Assembly: GCA_002433075.1 (NCBI GenBank)
Contig: DJHM01000021.1
Span: 1-28,955 of the forward strand
Reading direction: 5' to 3'
Length of the DNA: 28,955 nt
Origin: Latescibacteria bacterium UBA6620
GTDB lineage: Bacteria; Latescibacterota; UBA2968
The translations under genes were made by a program, and so were the position numbers. The notes under the pieces are model-generated. The model saw nothing but the letters and a program-made list of their open reading frames with translations. It searched no databases and was not told the DNA's origin. Below, piece by piece: positions 15,722 through 25,200 of the stretch. The stretch's first letter is position 1. Each line of letters starts with the position of its first letter.

Positions 15722-16510
15722 ATGATTCGCAAGCGCATCTGGGAAATCGTTGAGATTGCTCGTCCCGGTGATCGTGCCAGCCGGGTGTTCGACCTGACGA
15801 TCCTCTCCCTCATCTTCCTGAACGTCCTCGCGACCATCGTCGGAACCGTCCCCGAGATTCACGCCCGTTTCGGCCGTCTCCTCGATCGGTTCGAGCTCAT
15901 TTCCGTAGCCGTGTTTACGGTCGAGTACCTCACTCGACTGTGGGCGTGTCGCGCGGACGAACGCTACGACACGTTCCTTGGTGGACGGCTGCGTTTCGCG
16001 TCTCGCGGCCTGTTGTTGATTGACCTGATGGCGATCCTTCCGTTCTACCTGCCGTTCGTGGGTATCGATCTTCGGTCCTTCCGGGTGCTGCGGCTTCTGC
16101 GCATCCTGAGAATCGTTCGAATCGGACGGTACTATACCTCTCTCCATATGATTCATCGGGTGGTGCGAGCAAAACGTGAAGAGCTCGTTCTGACGTCCGC
16201 CGTGATGTTCCTGCTCCTCGTCGTCTCGGCCAGCGTCCTCTACTACTGCGAGCACGACGTCCAGCCCGATTCCTTCTCCAGCATCCCCGCGACGATGTGG
16301 TGGGCAATCGCCACCCTGACCACCGTCGGATACGGAGATATGTATCCGGTCACGATGCTGGGGCGTCTCTTCGCTTCGGTGATCGCCGTCCTTGGCATCG
16401 GGATGTTCGCGCTACCCACAGGCATCCTGGGCGCGGCCTTCGTCGACGAAATCGAGCGCTCAAAGAACGACGCCACCACCTGCCCCCACTGCGGCAAGCC
16501 CATCCATTAG
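15722..16510 (+). CDS. Voltage-gated-type potassium channel with C-terminal zinc-knuckle motif
   Basis: A 262-residue six-transmembrane Kv-type channel subunit. Helices S1-S3 span about 24-112. S4 carries arginines at every third residue (118, 121, 124, 127, 130, 133, 136), a complete voltage-sensor pattern. S5 (about 155-177), the pore with filter TTVGYGD (200-206) and S6 (about 214-240) follow. It should form a tetrameric inner-membrane K+ channel resembling KvAP. The tail ends CPHCGKPIH, half of a CxxC zinc ribbon, with no second CxxC pair, so metal binding would require pairing between subunits. Convergent with the dehydratase at 16592; a strong hairpin lies between them. Confidence 0.9.
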   Translation: MIRKRIWEIVEIARPGDRASRVFDLTILSLIFLNVLATIVGTVPEIHARFGRLLDRFELISVAVFTVEYLTRLWACRADERYDTFLGGRLRFASRGLLLIDLMAILPFYLPFVGIDLRSFRVLRLLRILRIVRIGRYYTSLHMIHRVVRAKREELVLTSAVMFLLLVVSASVLYYCEHDVQPDSFSSIPATMWWAIATLTTVGYGDMYPVTMLGRLFASVIAVLGIGMFALPTGILGAAFVDEIERSKNDATTCPHCGKPIH

Positions 16511-16535
16511 CAATCGTCCAAGGTATAAAAGCGTA

Positions 16536-16558
16536 GGGCCACGGCATTGCCGTGGCCC
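16536..16558. repeat. Perfect 10-bp inverted repeat between convergent genes
   Basis: gggccacggc and its exact complement flank a 3-nt loop. There is no T-run on the plus-strand side, so a classic intrinsic terminator is not supported. It begins gtaggg, like the REP-like elements, and may act as a bidirectional stop for the channel gene and the dehydratase. Confidence 0.6.
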
Positions 16559-16591
16559 CACTCAAAGTCGTCGCGACGCCTTTCGCCCGGT

Positions 16592-17734
16592 CTAGATGTA
16601 CCCTGTCGAGCCGTCGGGCCTCTCGGGACACGTCCGCTGCCAGTAGGAATACTTGCCTTCCAGCGCGTCCTCGTTCACTTCCACACCCAGTCCCGGCCGA
16701 TCGGGTCTGAGCTGCAGGTAACCGTCGGTCGGCCAGTACGCCTCGTCCAGCCAGTCCTTCGCGATCTCAGCATCGGGTAGATGATACTCGAGAATCTTGA
16801 AGTTGGGCGTCGCCGCGCAGAAGTGAAGATTGACTGCCGTGGCCAGGGGGCCCATCGGGTTGTGCGGGGCGATCGACACGTAATGGGATTCCGCGAGAGC
16901 CGCGATCTTCCGCATCTCGAGCAGACCACCGCAGATGCAGATATCGGGCTGGATGATGTCCGCGCCGTCCTTCTGCAGGAGATCCAGAAACTCGAATCGT
17001 TGGTAGAGGGATTCCCCCGTAGCCAGAGGGACGGTCAGTTGCGAGCGTAACCGCGCCCACGCGTCGCTGTTCTCCGGCCGGAGGGGCTCTTCATAGAAGA
17101 GCGGGTCATAGGGTGCAAGGGCGTTTGCCAGCTGTACCGCTTTGATCGGCTCAAAGATTTTCGCGTGGGGATCGAACGCGAACTCCCAGTCATCGGGGCA
17201 ACTCGTCCGAAGCCCTTCGAAGTATTCAGCCGCAGCCTTGCACACGAGCCCCCATCGATGCCCATCGGCGGGCAGCCGCCACGGACTCGTCTTGAAGGCC
17301 GTGAACCCGTGCTCTTCGTTCAGCTTGTGCGCGGCCTCGACGGCTTCCTTCACATCCTTGCCACCAATGCTGCGATACACCTGCACCTTGTCACGACAGT
17401 TTCCACCCAACAGCATATAGACCGGCACGCCCGCCGCTTTCCCGCTGATGTCCCATAGCGCGTGATCGAGTCCGGACATCGCCGACAGACCGATGGCCCC
17501 GGGAGGAAAACGCATCTGCTGGAACAGCTTGAGCATAATGTACTCGATGCGACGCGGGTCCTCCCCCTTGATCATCTCGAAGATGTAGTCCAGGGTCGGT
17601 TCGATCGCCAGATCCGGCCCGGGGCTGTAGCACTCGCCCCATCCGTAGATCCCTTCGTCTGTCTCGACTTTACAGAGTGCGCGGGAACGGTGCCCCTCGC
17701 GTGTCATAAAGGTCTTGATCGCGGTGATCTTCAT
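16592..17734 (-). CDS. Mandelate racemase/muconate lactonizing family dehydratase (galactonate-dehydratase-like)
   Basis: A 380-residue enolase-superfamily enzyme with the full active site: Lys148 (FTAFKTSP), Asp188 with His190 (FDPHAK), Glu215/Glu216 (YEEPL), Glu241 (GESL), Asp264 and His291 (IAPHNPMGP). The DPH and APHNPMGP segments resemble D-galactonate dehydratase more closely than the other two family members in the window. The reaction would be dehydration of an aldonate to a 2-keto-3-deoxy acid. The ATG has an aaggag site. It stands alone on the minus strand, between the channel gene and the phosphatase gene, 86 bp downstream of the latter. Confidence 0.87.
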   Translation of the reverse strand: MKITAIKTFMTREGHRSRALCKVETDEGIYGWGECYSPGPDLAIEPTLDYIFEMIKGEDPRRIEYIMLKLFQQMRFPPGAIGLSAMSGLDHALWDISGKAAGVPVYMLLGGNCRDKVQVYRSIGGKDVKEAVEAAHKLNEEHGFTAFKTSPWRLPADGHRWGLVCKAAAEYFEGLRTSCPDDWEFAFDPHAKIFEPIKAVQLANALAPYDPLFYEEPLRPENSDAWARLRSQLTVPLATGESLYQRFEFLDLLQKDGADIIQPDICICGGLLEMRKIAALAESHYVSIAPHNPMGPLATAVNLHFCAATPNFKILEYHLPDAEIAKDWLDEAYWPTDGYLQLRPDRPGLGVEVNEDALEGKYSYWQRTCPERPDGSTGYI

Positions 17735-17820
17735 TCGGTTCTCCTTGTAGGGTCACGACTGCCGTCGGTCTATTGCAGCGCCAATATGGGAACGTTTCCA
17801 CTGATTTGCCACCCCTGCGA

Positions 17821-18294
17821 CTACCGCGTGTGGCGATGCATCTCTTGGATGAAGGTCGGCATCGCTTCCCAAATTTCGTCCACGATCGAACGGGTGTAAT
17901 CAGGAACGAGTTCCGGTGCGTCTTTCCAGTCCGGCATCGCCTCCCCGACGTCCAGCACGGGTTCGTCCAGGTCGAAGCACACCTTCTTGAACAGCGGGAT
18001 CGATCTCCGGAAAACCTCCTCGACGTAGGCCTGATGATTCAGGCCCATTGCGACGGCCAGGTCCGCCTCGTCAAGAATTTCTTCGGTCAGCTTCGTCTGT
18101 TGATGATCGGACAGATCGGCGCCCAATTCGATCAGGCGCTCTCGAACCGGTTCGTACATCGGAAACGGATCGGCCTCGATACCGGCTGAGCGCACAAGAT
18201 GAGGCGTGTCGCTTTCCAACACGGCCTTGAGCGCATACTCGGCCGTCATACTGCGGAAAATGTTCCCGGTGCAGATAAACAGGACAGTACTCAT
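17821..18294 (-). CDS. Low-molecular-weight protein-tyrosine phosphatase/arsenate-reductase-like
   Basis: A 157-residue cytoplasmic phosphatase with the P-loop C8-TGNIF-R14-S15 (CxGNxxRS) at the N-terminus and a C-terminal acid-loop Asp near residue 115. The family dephosphorylates phosphotyrosine, phosphoarginine in some Gram-positives, or in thioredoxin-coupled relatives reduces arsenate. The DP general-acid motif is not typical here (LDVGEAMPDW), so the exact role is open. The ATG has an aggaa site. It lies ahead of the minus-strand dehydratase and could share its transcript; on the other side it diverges from the broken glycoside hydrolase. Confidence 0.83.
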   Translation of the reverse strand: MSTVLFICTGNIFRSMTAEYALKAVLESDTPHLVRSAGIEADPFPMYEPVRERLIELGADLSDHQQTKLTEEILDEADLAVAMGLNHQAYVEEVFRRSIPLFKKVCFDLDEPVLDVGEAMPDWKDAPELVPDYTRSIVDEIWEAMPTFIQEMHRHTR

Positions 18295-18576
18295 TTCCTA
18301 GAGGTTCCCTCCCGAGGATCCTGCTGGCAGCCGCTTGGCAAGGTGTGACACACGAAAAGTCAGACCCGTCGCCTCTGGCAAGCGGGCTTCAACGATCATC
18401 CCGGTATCGCGTGGGAATGACATCCGACCGAATGCAAGAACCCACTTGCACGGCTGCTCGTACACCGACCATACTCTCTTGTAAACAACTCGGCACTCTC
18501 TCCATCACCTCAACTGCCGGTCGCTATTCCGGTCACCGCTGAAAGTGGGTTGGTTTCGACCCCAGTAGCAAGCGAG
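18295..18576. other. Divergent intergenic region
   Basis: This 282-bp gap lies between the phosphatase gene (minus) and the glycoside hydrolase remnant (plus). Short open frames cross it but none has a ribosome site or recognisable sequence. I see no operator-like palindrome or RNA gene. Confidence 0.3.
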
Positions 18577-19665
18577 ATGTCCGAATACTTCACAGTCAAA
18601 GAGAGCGACGATCGATGGTGGATTATGTCCCCCGACGGAAAGCCGTTCTGGTCGATCGGGATGAACCACATCGACTCCGCCACCCTGCGCTATCCGGAGA
18701 ATGGATCGCTCTGGAAGGACCGATACGATCGAAGCGAAGAGCGTTGGATCAAGGAGCGGGTGACGCCCGATCTCATGTCGTGGGGGTTCAACACGATCGG
18801 CTGAGCGCAGGAGGTGATCATCCGGACACAGACGATCCATCGCCACTCCAGGGCCTGGACGCACGAAGCGTATCAGTGGGCGGATATGCCCTACTGCCAT
18901 CTTCTCCCCTTCACCGAAGCGCATCAGTGGGAAGTCGAAACGCGTTTACCCGATGTCTTCAGCGAAGACTTTGAACAGTGGTGCGACACGGTCGCCAGGG
19001 AACACTGCGCCCAGATGGCCGAGGACCCAAACCTGATCGGCTATTTCTATTGCGATTGTCCTACCTGGGTTCATACCCGCCCGAACAGCCCACCGGACCG
19101 TGGTTCGACCCCACGCGTCTCGAATCAGCCGAGGGGCGCGATGAACTCGCACGAATGACCGAGCGATACTACAAGGTCACGCACGACGCCGTCCGACGAT
19201 ACGACCCGAATCATCTGATCCTGGAGGATCGCTACGAAGGCAAAGGCCCTGCTGCCGGACGAAATCCTGCTGGCCGCGTCACCCTGCGTCGACATGTTGA
19301 GCTATCAGTATTTTTCAGAGCCGAACCAGATCGCGGATGACTTCCATCGGTGGGGGGAACTGATCGGAAAGCCCGTCCTTCTTGCCGATGCGTGCGCCCC
19401 GAAGCGGGACGCGTCACGCTATCGGGAAACGATGGAGACTCTGACTGCGGTGGACGACTGCGTCGGGTGGCACGTCTGTGGGGCGTATCTGAGAAATCGA
19501 ACGAGAGGTGCCGGATTCCTCGAGGAAGACGAGACGCATACGGATATTGTGGCGCCCGCTACAGAGGCGAATCGGGAGACGTTGGCCTGGATGGGGAGGG
19601 GAAAGGTGTACGCCTGCCGGGCCGAAGCTTATAAGCGAAGGCCGGAGCGTGCGGCGGGCAGGTGA
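18577..19665 (+). pseudogene. Agarase-like glycoside hydrolase remnant, one stop and two compensating frameshifts
   Basis: The N-terminal DGKPFWSIGMNHIDSATLRY segment and later LILEDRYEGK and KPVLLADACAP recall GH-A clan TIM-barrel enzymes annotated as agarase-like (GH50-type); the family call is by pattern only. A TGA at 18802 replaces an expected Trp in GFNTIG(W)AQEV. Around 19060-19085 the frame drops one base (WVH to EQPTGPWFDP). At about 19245, in aaaggccc, an extra base returns it to the original frame, giving LLPDEILLAASP and continuing to the TGA at 19663. Repaired, it would be about 362 residues with no signal peptide. Sugar-acid genes nearby suit a polysaccharide-degradation role before decay. 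The ATG has only a weak ribosome site. Confidence 0.65.
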
Positions 19666-19699
19666 GGGTAGGAGCAGCTTCCAAGCTGCTCCTACCCTC
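19664..19699. repeat. REP-like palindrome with 17-bp perfect stem
   Basis: Arms gagggtaggagcagctt and its exact complement flank a 2-nt loop. It overlaps the stop of the glycoside hydrolase remnant and precedes the 3' end of the convergent response regulator. The gtaggag start matches the elements at 71-95 and 3323-3350. It is the strongest hairpin in the window and may terminate transcription from both sides. Confidence 0.75.
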
Positions 19700-19718
19700 A
19701 GAGACGCGTGAGTCGAGC

Positions 19719-20105
19719 TCAGCCGGCGAAAGTGTCAATCGTCCGACGTCTCTTCAAGGGCGTCCCGAACGGCGTCGAGCAGTCCCTCGGCCGTGAAGGG
19801 TTTCGAAACGAAATGCCGGATCCCGGCTTTTGCAGGTCATCCTGCACCTTGTCCAACAACCCGGAAACAACGACGATCCTGGTATCAATGCCCCGTTCCT
19901 GAAACGAGGTTGCCACCTGGGCACCGTCGATGCCGGGCATATTGATGTCCAGGGTGATGAGGTCGTACTGCCCTCCCATCGCGCTGCTCAGGAGCGTCGC
20001 CAGGTAGGGCGAGACCGTCACTTCGTAGCCTTCGGACTGAAGGATCTTTTCGATCGCCACTTGAATGGCAGGATCGTCATCCACGACAAGGACCTTGGTA
20101 GCCAT
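19719..20105 (-). CDS. Single-domain response regulator, 3' end frameshifted
   Basis: A CheY-like receiver without an output domain. The acidic pocket (Asp9, Asp10), phospho-acceptor Asp53 (LDINMPGIDG) and switch Ser81 (VVVSG) are present. After residue 92 the frame turns into Arg/Pro-rich nonsense. In the next frame the expected ending appears: KAGIRHFVSKPFTAEGLL with the conserved Lys (about 102), finishing at a TGA at 19735. The switch is at a T4 run on the plus strand (19828-19831, AAAA in the mRNA); one more A restores a normal receiver of about 123 residues. As written, the product lacks the phosphorylation-site Lys. A very strong ggaggggg site precedes the ATG. It begins 28 bp after the TetR gene, so co-transcription is likely; no cognate kinase is nearby. 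Confidence 0.8.
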   Translation of the reverse strand: MATKVLVVDDDPAIQVAIEKILQSEGYEVTVSPYLATLLSSAMGGQYDLITLDINMPGIDGAQVATSFQERGIDTRIVVVSGLLDKVQDDLQKPGSGISFRNPSRPRDCSTPFGTPLKRRRTIDTFAG

Positions 20106-20133
20106 TCCCCCTCCGCAGGCAGATCCGATCAGA

Positions 20134-20748
20134 TTACCTCGAGATCCCGGACATCAGCACGTCCACAGCGTTCCGGGCCGATTCGTCATCAATGGTAAGT
20201 AGGTCTGGCTCCTGAAGATACGCTGTGAGCTGGATCAACACCTGTCCCAGGATGGCCAGCGTAAGCTGGATCGGGTCTCCTGCCAGTTCGTCCCGCTCGA
20301 TCCCCTCTGTCACAACCCTCAGAACACCTTGAAAAACAACGCTCTTATCCGAGGTCTTGTCCACCTGAGGCAGCTCAGCCTGCGGACCGTAATAGACAAG
20401 AAACATGAATCGCGCCAGGTCAGGGGTGCTCCTCGCCAGCTCGAAATGCGTGTCGATCAGTCGGGCAAGCTTCTCTCGCGTCGAAAGTTCAGCGTCGTCC
20501 AGAATCGACTCCTGCTTCTTCTTCATATTGTCGCGGCAGGAGTGAAAGATCGCCTCGTAGAGACCCTCCTTACTCTGGAAGTAGTAATAGACCATCGGCT
20601 TCGTCGTGCCCGCCGCATCGACAATCTCCTGGATCGACGCACCCGAATACCCGTGGTCCGCGAACAGTCGCGCGCCCTCACTGAGAAGTCGGTCTCGGAC
20701 CTCTCCGGTCTCGGTGTCCGTCGGGCGTCCTGGTGCACGGACGGTCAA
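20134..20748 (-). CDS. TetR/AcrR-family transcriptional regulator
   Basis: A 204-residue repressor-type protein. The N-terminal DNA-binding domain includes the helix-turn-helix (about 38-64: SIQEIVDAAG then TKPMVYYYFQSKEGLY), followed by an all-helical ligand domain typical of AcrR-like efflux regulators. It starts with TTG overlapping the sulfatase stop (TTGA, 4 nt), with agagga about 8 nt upstream, indicating translational coupling. Its place in the same transcription unit as an RND pump suggests it controls that unit, and the palindrome at 27741-27760 upstream of the first pump gene is the likely binding site. Location at the distal end would give autoregulation through the same operator. 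Ligand unknown. Confidence 0.85.
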   Translation of the reverse strand: MTVRAPGRPTDTETGEVRDRLLSEGARLFADHGYSGASIQEIVDAAGTTKPMVYYYFQSKEGLYEAIFHSCRDNMKKKQESILDDAELSTREKLARLIDTHFELARSTPDLARFMFLVYYGPQAELPQVDKTSDKSVVFQGVLRVVTEGIERDELAGDPIQLTLAILGQVLIQLTAYLQEPDLLTIDDESARNAVDVLMSGISR

Positions 20749-22163
20749 GAGAGCACATCCTCTCTTCGCCCTGGCGTGGGACCTTCTCTCTTGAGCAGGC
20801 GCTCCCCGTCTGTGAACCCTTCGGGACGACCCGTGAGACTCTCAATCATCCGTGACCGCCACAAAGCCACCTCCTCCTGACGGTCGGTCGCATCGACCTG
20901 GTTCACCATTTCGTTCGGATCGATCTCCAGATCGAAAAACAATTCTTCGTCGCGACCAGGATACCACGCGAATTTCCGCTTTCCGTCGGTCACATACTGC
21001 ATCCCGCTGTCGGTCGACGGAACGGCCGCACACTCGCCGTGAACGTATGCGCGCCAGTCTCCGCCCTCGTCCTTCAGAATGGGAAGCAGGCTCTTCCCGT
21101 CGACCGTATCCGGGACCTCGACGCCCACCAACTCCAGAAGCGTCGGCATCAGATCCATCAGTTCCACGGAGTGCTCGAGAACCCGCCGCTGAGGGATGCC
21201 CAACCGATCGGGAAACTTCCACAGCATCGGGATCCGGGCCGAGGCCTCGAACGGGTTGCGTTTTCGCAGCCACTGATGGTCGCCCAGCATTTCCCCGTGG
21301 TCGGACAGAAAAATCACAACCGTGTTTGATGGCAACACGTATTGCATCAGAAACCGCGCAATCTGGTGGTCGATGTGCTCGATGCTCCCGTAGTAGGCGG
21401 CCCGAATCTGTTTCATCACGACCGGATCGAACGACACCCGCCACGGTTCGGGCTCGAGTCCGCGAACAGGCTCGTCGTACACCCGGGCCCAATCCCCAAC
21501 GCAGGGTTCTGGAAGGTCCATCGCCAGGTACTTGTCGTAGTAGAAGGAGGGAGGCGTCAACGGCTGGTGCGGATGCAGGAAGTTGGCCATCAGGAAGAAC
21601 GGACGATCGTCTTCTCGCTCTGTCAGAAACCGCACCGCCCCGTCAGCTACCCAATTTGAAAAGTGAAACCGATCCTCCAGATGCCAGGGCCGTGCAGGAT
21701 AGCCATTCGATAGGGCGCCGTGGGCGTCCGACGCACGGGGCCAATCGATTCCGTTGTCCACGAGGAACCGTTGGTAGTCATTGTCGACCCCCGCCCGGGG
21801 ACTGTCCGCCCATACGGCGGTCTCGAACCCCGCTTCCGTCGGTAGCAGCCCGAAGTGACCCTTTCCGACGAGGTGCGTCTCATAACCCGCCTTGCCGAGT
21901 TCGCCCGGAAGCGTCGGGAAGGGCAGGGGCGCATTCCCGTTCATCATCAGCCCATGATTCGGCGCCGACCGTCCCGTGATCATCGTCCTTCGGGCGGGGA
22001 CGCAAACGGGGCAGGCCGAATAGGCGTGGTTGAACCTCACGCCCGAGGCCGCAACCCAGTCGAGATAGGGTGTCTGCAGGACGGGGTGCCCCTCGATCCC
22101 GAGGCAGTCGCCACGCTGCTGGTCGGTCGTGATCAGGAGAATGTTCGGTCGATCGTCCGGCAT
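20745..22163 (-). CDS. Sulfatase (formylglycine-dependent, alkaline-phosphatase superfamily)
   Basis: About 472 residues from the ATG at 22163 (a TTG at 22202 is possible, but the aaagga site favours the ATG). The opening RPNILLITTDQQRGD gives the metal-binding Asp residues. CVPAR (Cys54 in this numbering) is the CxPxR site where Cys is converted to formylglycine. HGEMLGDH and the closing domain are typical of type I sulfatases, which hydrolyse sulfate esters of glycans or choline-like compounds. No signal peptide is seen, so a cytoplasmic role is likely. No maturase gene (FGE or anSME) is in the window. It lies 94 bp after the RND pump and overlaps the TetR gene by 4 nt. Confidence 0.88.
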   Translation of the reverse strand: MPDDRPNILLITTDQQRGDCLGIEGHPVLQTPYLDWVAASGVRFNHAYSACPVCVPARRTMITGRSAPNHGLMMNGNAPLPFPTLPGELGKAGYETHLVGKGHFGLLPTEAGFETAVWADSPRAGVDNDYQRFLVDNGIDWPRASDAHGALSNGYPARPWHLEDRFHFSNWVADGAVRFLTEREDDRPFFLMANFLHPHQPLTPPSFYYDKYLAMDLPEPCVGDWARVYDEPVRGLEPEPWRVSFDPVVMKQIRAAYYGSIEHIDHQIARFLMQYVLPSNTVVIFLSDHGEMLGDHQWLRKRNPFEASARIPMLWKFPDRLGIPQRRVLEHSVELMDLMPTLLELVGVEVPDTVDGKSLLPILKDEGGDWRAYVHGECAAVPSTDSGMQYVTDGKRKFAWYPGRDEELFFDLEIDPNEMVNQVDATDRQEEVALWRSRMIESLTGRPEGFTDGERLLKREGPTPGRREDVLS

Positions 22164-22257
22164 CTCATCAATCCTTTCATTCTCAGTTACCGCATCTTGC
22201 AACCTGTCCGGATGTCCTGCCCCGTATCGGATATGCCAATCGGAGGTGCCGATCCGC

Positions 22258-25200
22258 TTAGTCGGCAGCCGCCGCCATCGCCACCGGTCGTTTGCGTTCC
22301 GTCCATCGCCAGATCAGCTGGACCATCACCGGTACGACGACCAGGGTCAGGATCGTGGCGAAGGCCAGTCCGAACACGACGGCGATCCCCATCGGTCCCC
22401 ACCATTCGCTGCTCCGTCCGCCGATTTCCCAGCTGAAGGAGAAAAAGTCGAAGCTGATTCCCGTCGCCAGGGGAATCAGTCCCAGAATGGTCGTGATGGC
22501 CGTCATAATCACCGGTCGGAAGCGAGTTCGGGCAGCCACGACGATCGCCTCGCGGGGCTCCATCCCCTCCCTGCGCAACCGCTGGATGTAGTCGATCAGC
22601 ACGATGGCGTTGTTGACGACCACGCCCGCCAGACTGATTACGCCAATCCCCGTCATCAGCACGCCGAATGGTGTGGCCGTCACCATCAATCCGATGAGAA
22701 CGCCAACCAGCGACAGGATCACCGAGGTGAGTACGACGAACGGCAGTGCGACCGAGTCGAACTGCGTGATCAGGACGAGCGCGATCATAAAGACCGCGAC
22801 GATGAACGCGTTGGTCAGAAACGCCTCCGCTTCGTTCTGATCCTCCGTCTCGCCCGTGTAGAGAATCTGATAGCCCGGCAGCAACTCGAAGTCCGCGAGC
22901 GCCGCCTGGCAATCCGCGAGCGCCGCATCCGTCGTCCGCCCCACCACCTTCCCGGACACGGACACCACCCGCTTCATATCCTTGCGTTTGATGCTGCCCA
23001 GCCCCCCACCCGTCTCGACGCGGGCCACGCTACCCAGCGGAATCTGTTTACCGTCTTTCTCGACGATAAGCGTCTCGAGGTCCGCGAGCCGGCTTCGGCG
23101 ATCGGACCTCAACCGAACCCAGATGTCGTGGTCGTCCTCTCCGGCTCGAAACTCCGACGCCTCCGAGCCGTAGACGGCCGTACGAACCGTCGACGCGATC
23201 CGCCGTGTGTCCAGACCGGACAGGGCAGCCGCTTCTCGATCGATCTGGATCCGAACCTCCGGCCGACCCTTGTCATAGTCGTCTTTCAGGTCGACGACCC
23301 CCGGCACTTCCTCAACGATACGACGGACTCGTGCAGCCAGGTCCCCCAGGGTGTCGAACGAATCGCCTACGAGTTCGATGTTGATCGGAGGGCCGCTGGG
23401 CGGGCCCTCGCGCTCCTTTTCGATTTCGACTTCCGCCCCCGTCACCTCCGCCAGCTTCTCTCGAAGCTCGTCGATGATCTCGAATCCTGTCCGGGACCGA
23501 TCCTCCTCCGCGACGAAGTCGACCGTCACCCGGCTCTTGTGCGGCGTACCACCCCCCTCACTGAAATCTTCAGGATCCGACGAGGATCCCACGGTCGCCA
23601 CGTAGGTATCGACTTCGGCCACATTCGCAAGCATTGCCTCGATCTGTTTCACGATCCGGTCGGATGTCTCCAGCCGGGTTCCCGACGGGGCACGCACGTC
23701 CACATAAGCCTTCCGAGGATCGACATCCGGAAAGAACTCCACCCCTCGCCCGAAGAACCCGTAGAGGATGACCACCAGAACGAGCGACAGGCCAGAAAAC
23801 GCCATCGTCCTGAAAGGGTGATCGAGTGCGCCGTCGAGGACGCGCTGGTACCGCCCGAGCACCCCCAGAAGCTGTTCCGACCGCGCATCCTCACGATCCA
23901 CCCGCATAAAGGACGCGCAGAACGTCGGGTTCATCACCAACCCGACCAACAGCGACGACGCGAGCGTGATGATCAGCGTGATCGGCAGGTACTTCATAAA
24001 CTCACCCATCATACCCGGCCAGAAGATCATCGGCGCAAACGCGCACAGCGTCGTCAGCGTCGAGGCGATCACGGGCACGGCAACCTCTCCTGTACCGACG
24101 CTTGAACCCTCGTCGTTCGGTTTACCACTCTGGACGTGGCGATAGATGTTCTCCACGATCACGATCGCGTTGTCGACAAGCATCCCCAGCGCCAGAATCA
24201 ACGAAAACAACACCACCATATTGAGCGTCATCTCCATCGCGTCGATCACGACGAAAGAGATCAACATCGACAGAGGAATCGCGATCCCCGCAAACACGGC
24301 GTTTCGGAATCCCATAAAAAAGAAGAGGACGGCGACCACGAGGATCAGCCCCGAAAGAATGTTGTTCTCCAGGTCGCGGACCATCATTCGGATATTCGTC
24401 GACTGATCACCCTGGACCGTCGTGACCGTCCCTGTCGGCAGCACACTTTCCATCTGGCTCAGTATCGCTTTGACGCGATCCGAGATCTCGATCAGGTTTT
24501 CACCGCTTCGCTTGATCACCGACAGGCTGACGCACGACTGTCCGTTCAGCCGGGCATAGCTCGAACGATCCGCGAACCCGTAGGTCACCTCCGCCACATC
24601 CCGGATGTAGACCGGTCGCCCGCCATCCCCCTTGATCACGAAGTCGGCAATTTCCTCAACCGACTCTACCTCACCCGGAACCCGAACCGAGTAATTGTAG
24701 CCCCCCAGGTCCAGACTGCCGCCCGGCAGCGTCACGTTCTCCCGCTGGATCGCCTCGACCACATCCTGCAGCGAAAGCTGGTAGACCGTAAGCCGGTCCG
24801 GATCCACGTCCACCTGCACCTCTCGCTCGAGCCCTCCAGCCAGCTGGACTTCCAGCACGCCTGAGATGGTCTCCAACTCGTCGGAAAGGTCTTCGGCGAC
24901 CTCTTTCAGGCGAACCAGGCCGTAGTCTCCCGACACGTTCACGATCATAATCGGGATGTTGGAGAAGTTCACTTCCGACACGATCGGGTCTTCGGCATCG
25001 TCCGGCAGGTCCTGCTTCGCCAGGTCGACTTTGTCCTTCACCTTCTGCAGAGACTCGTCCACATCGAGCGAGGCTTCGAATTCCAGCGTAATCGTCGAGA
25101 CGCCTTCCGCCGACGTCGAACGCATCTCCTTCACATCCTCGAGGCCTTGAAGCTTTTTCTCGATCTTCCGAGTGACCAGCGTCTCCACATCCGCCGGTGA

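Noticed and set aside
1576..18804. Alternative genetic code or stop-codon recoding
   Set aside because: The internal stops include TAA, TAG and TGA, and all three codons also end normal genes here, so no single reassignment explains them.
18802..18804. Selenocysteine at the internal TGA of the glycoside hydrolase
   Set aside because: The context fits a lost Trp codon, no SECIS-like hairpin is evident directly downstream, and the same gene has frameshifts.
20852..21979. Open frame of 375 codons opposite the sulfatase
   Set aside because: Arg/Pro/Ser-rich low-complexity translation, no ribosome site, and full overlap with a clear sulfatase gene.
22129..24105. Long open frame (658 codons) on the plus strand opposite the RND gene
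   Set aside because: Its composition is rich in His, Arg and Asp without any domain, and it mirrors a well-supported pump gene. It is an antisense by-product of high GC third positions.
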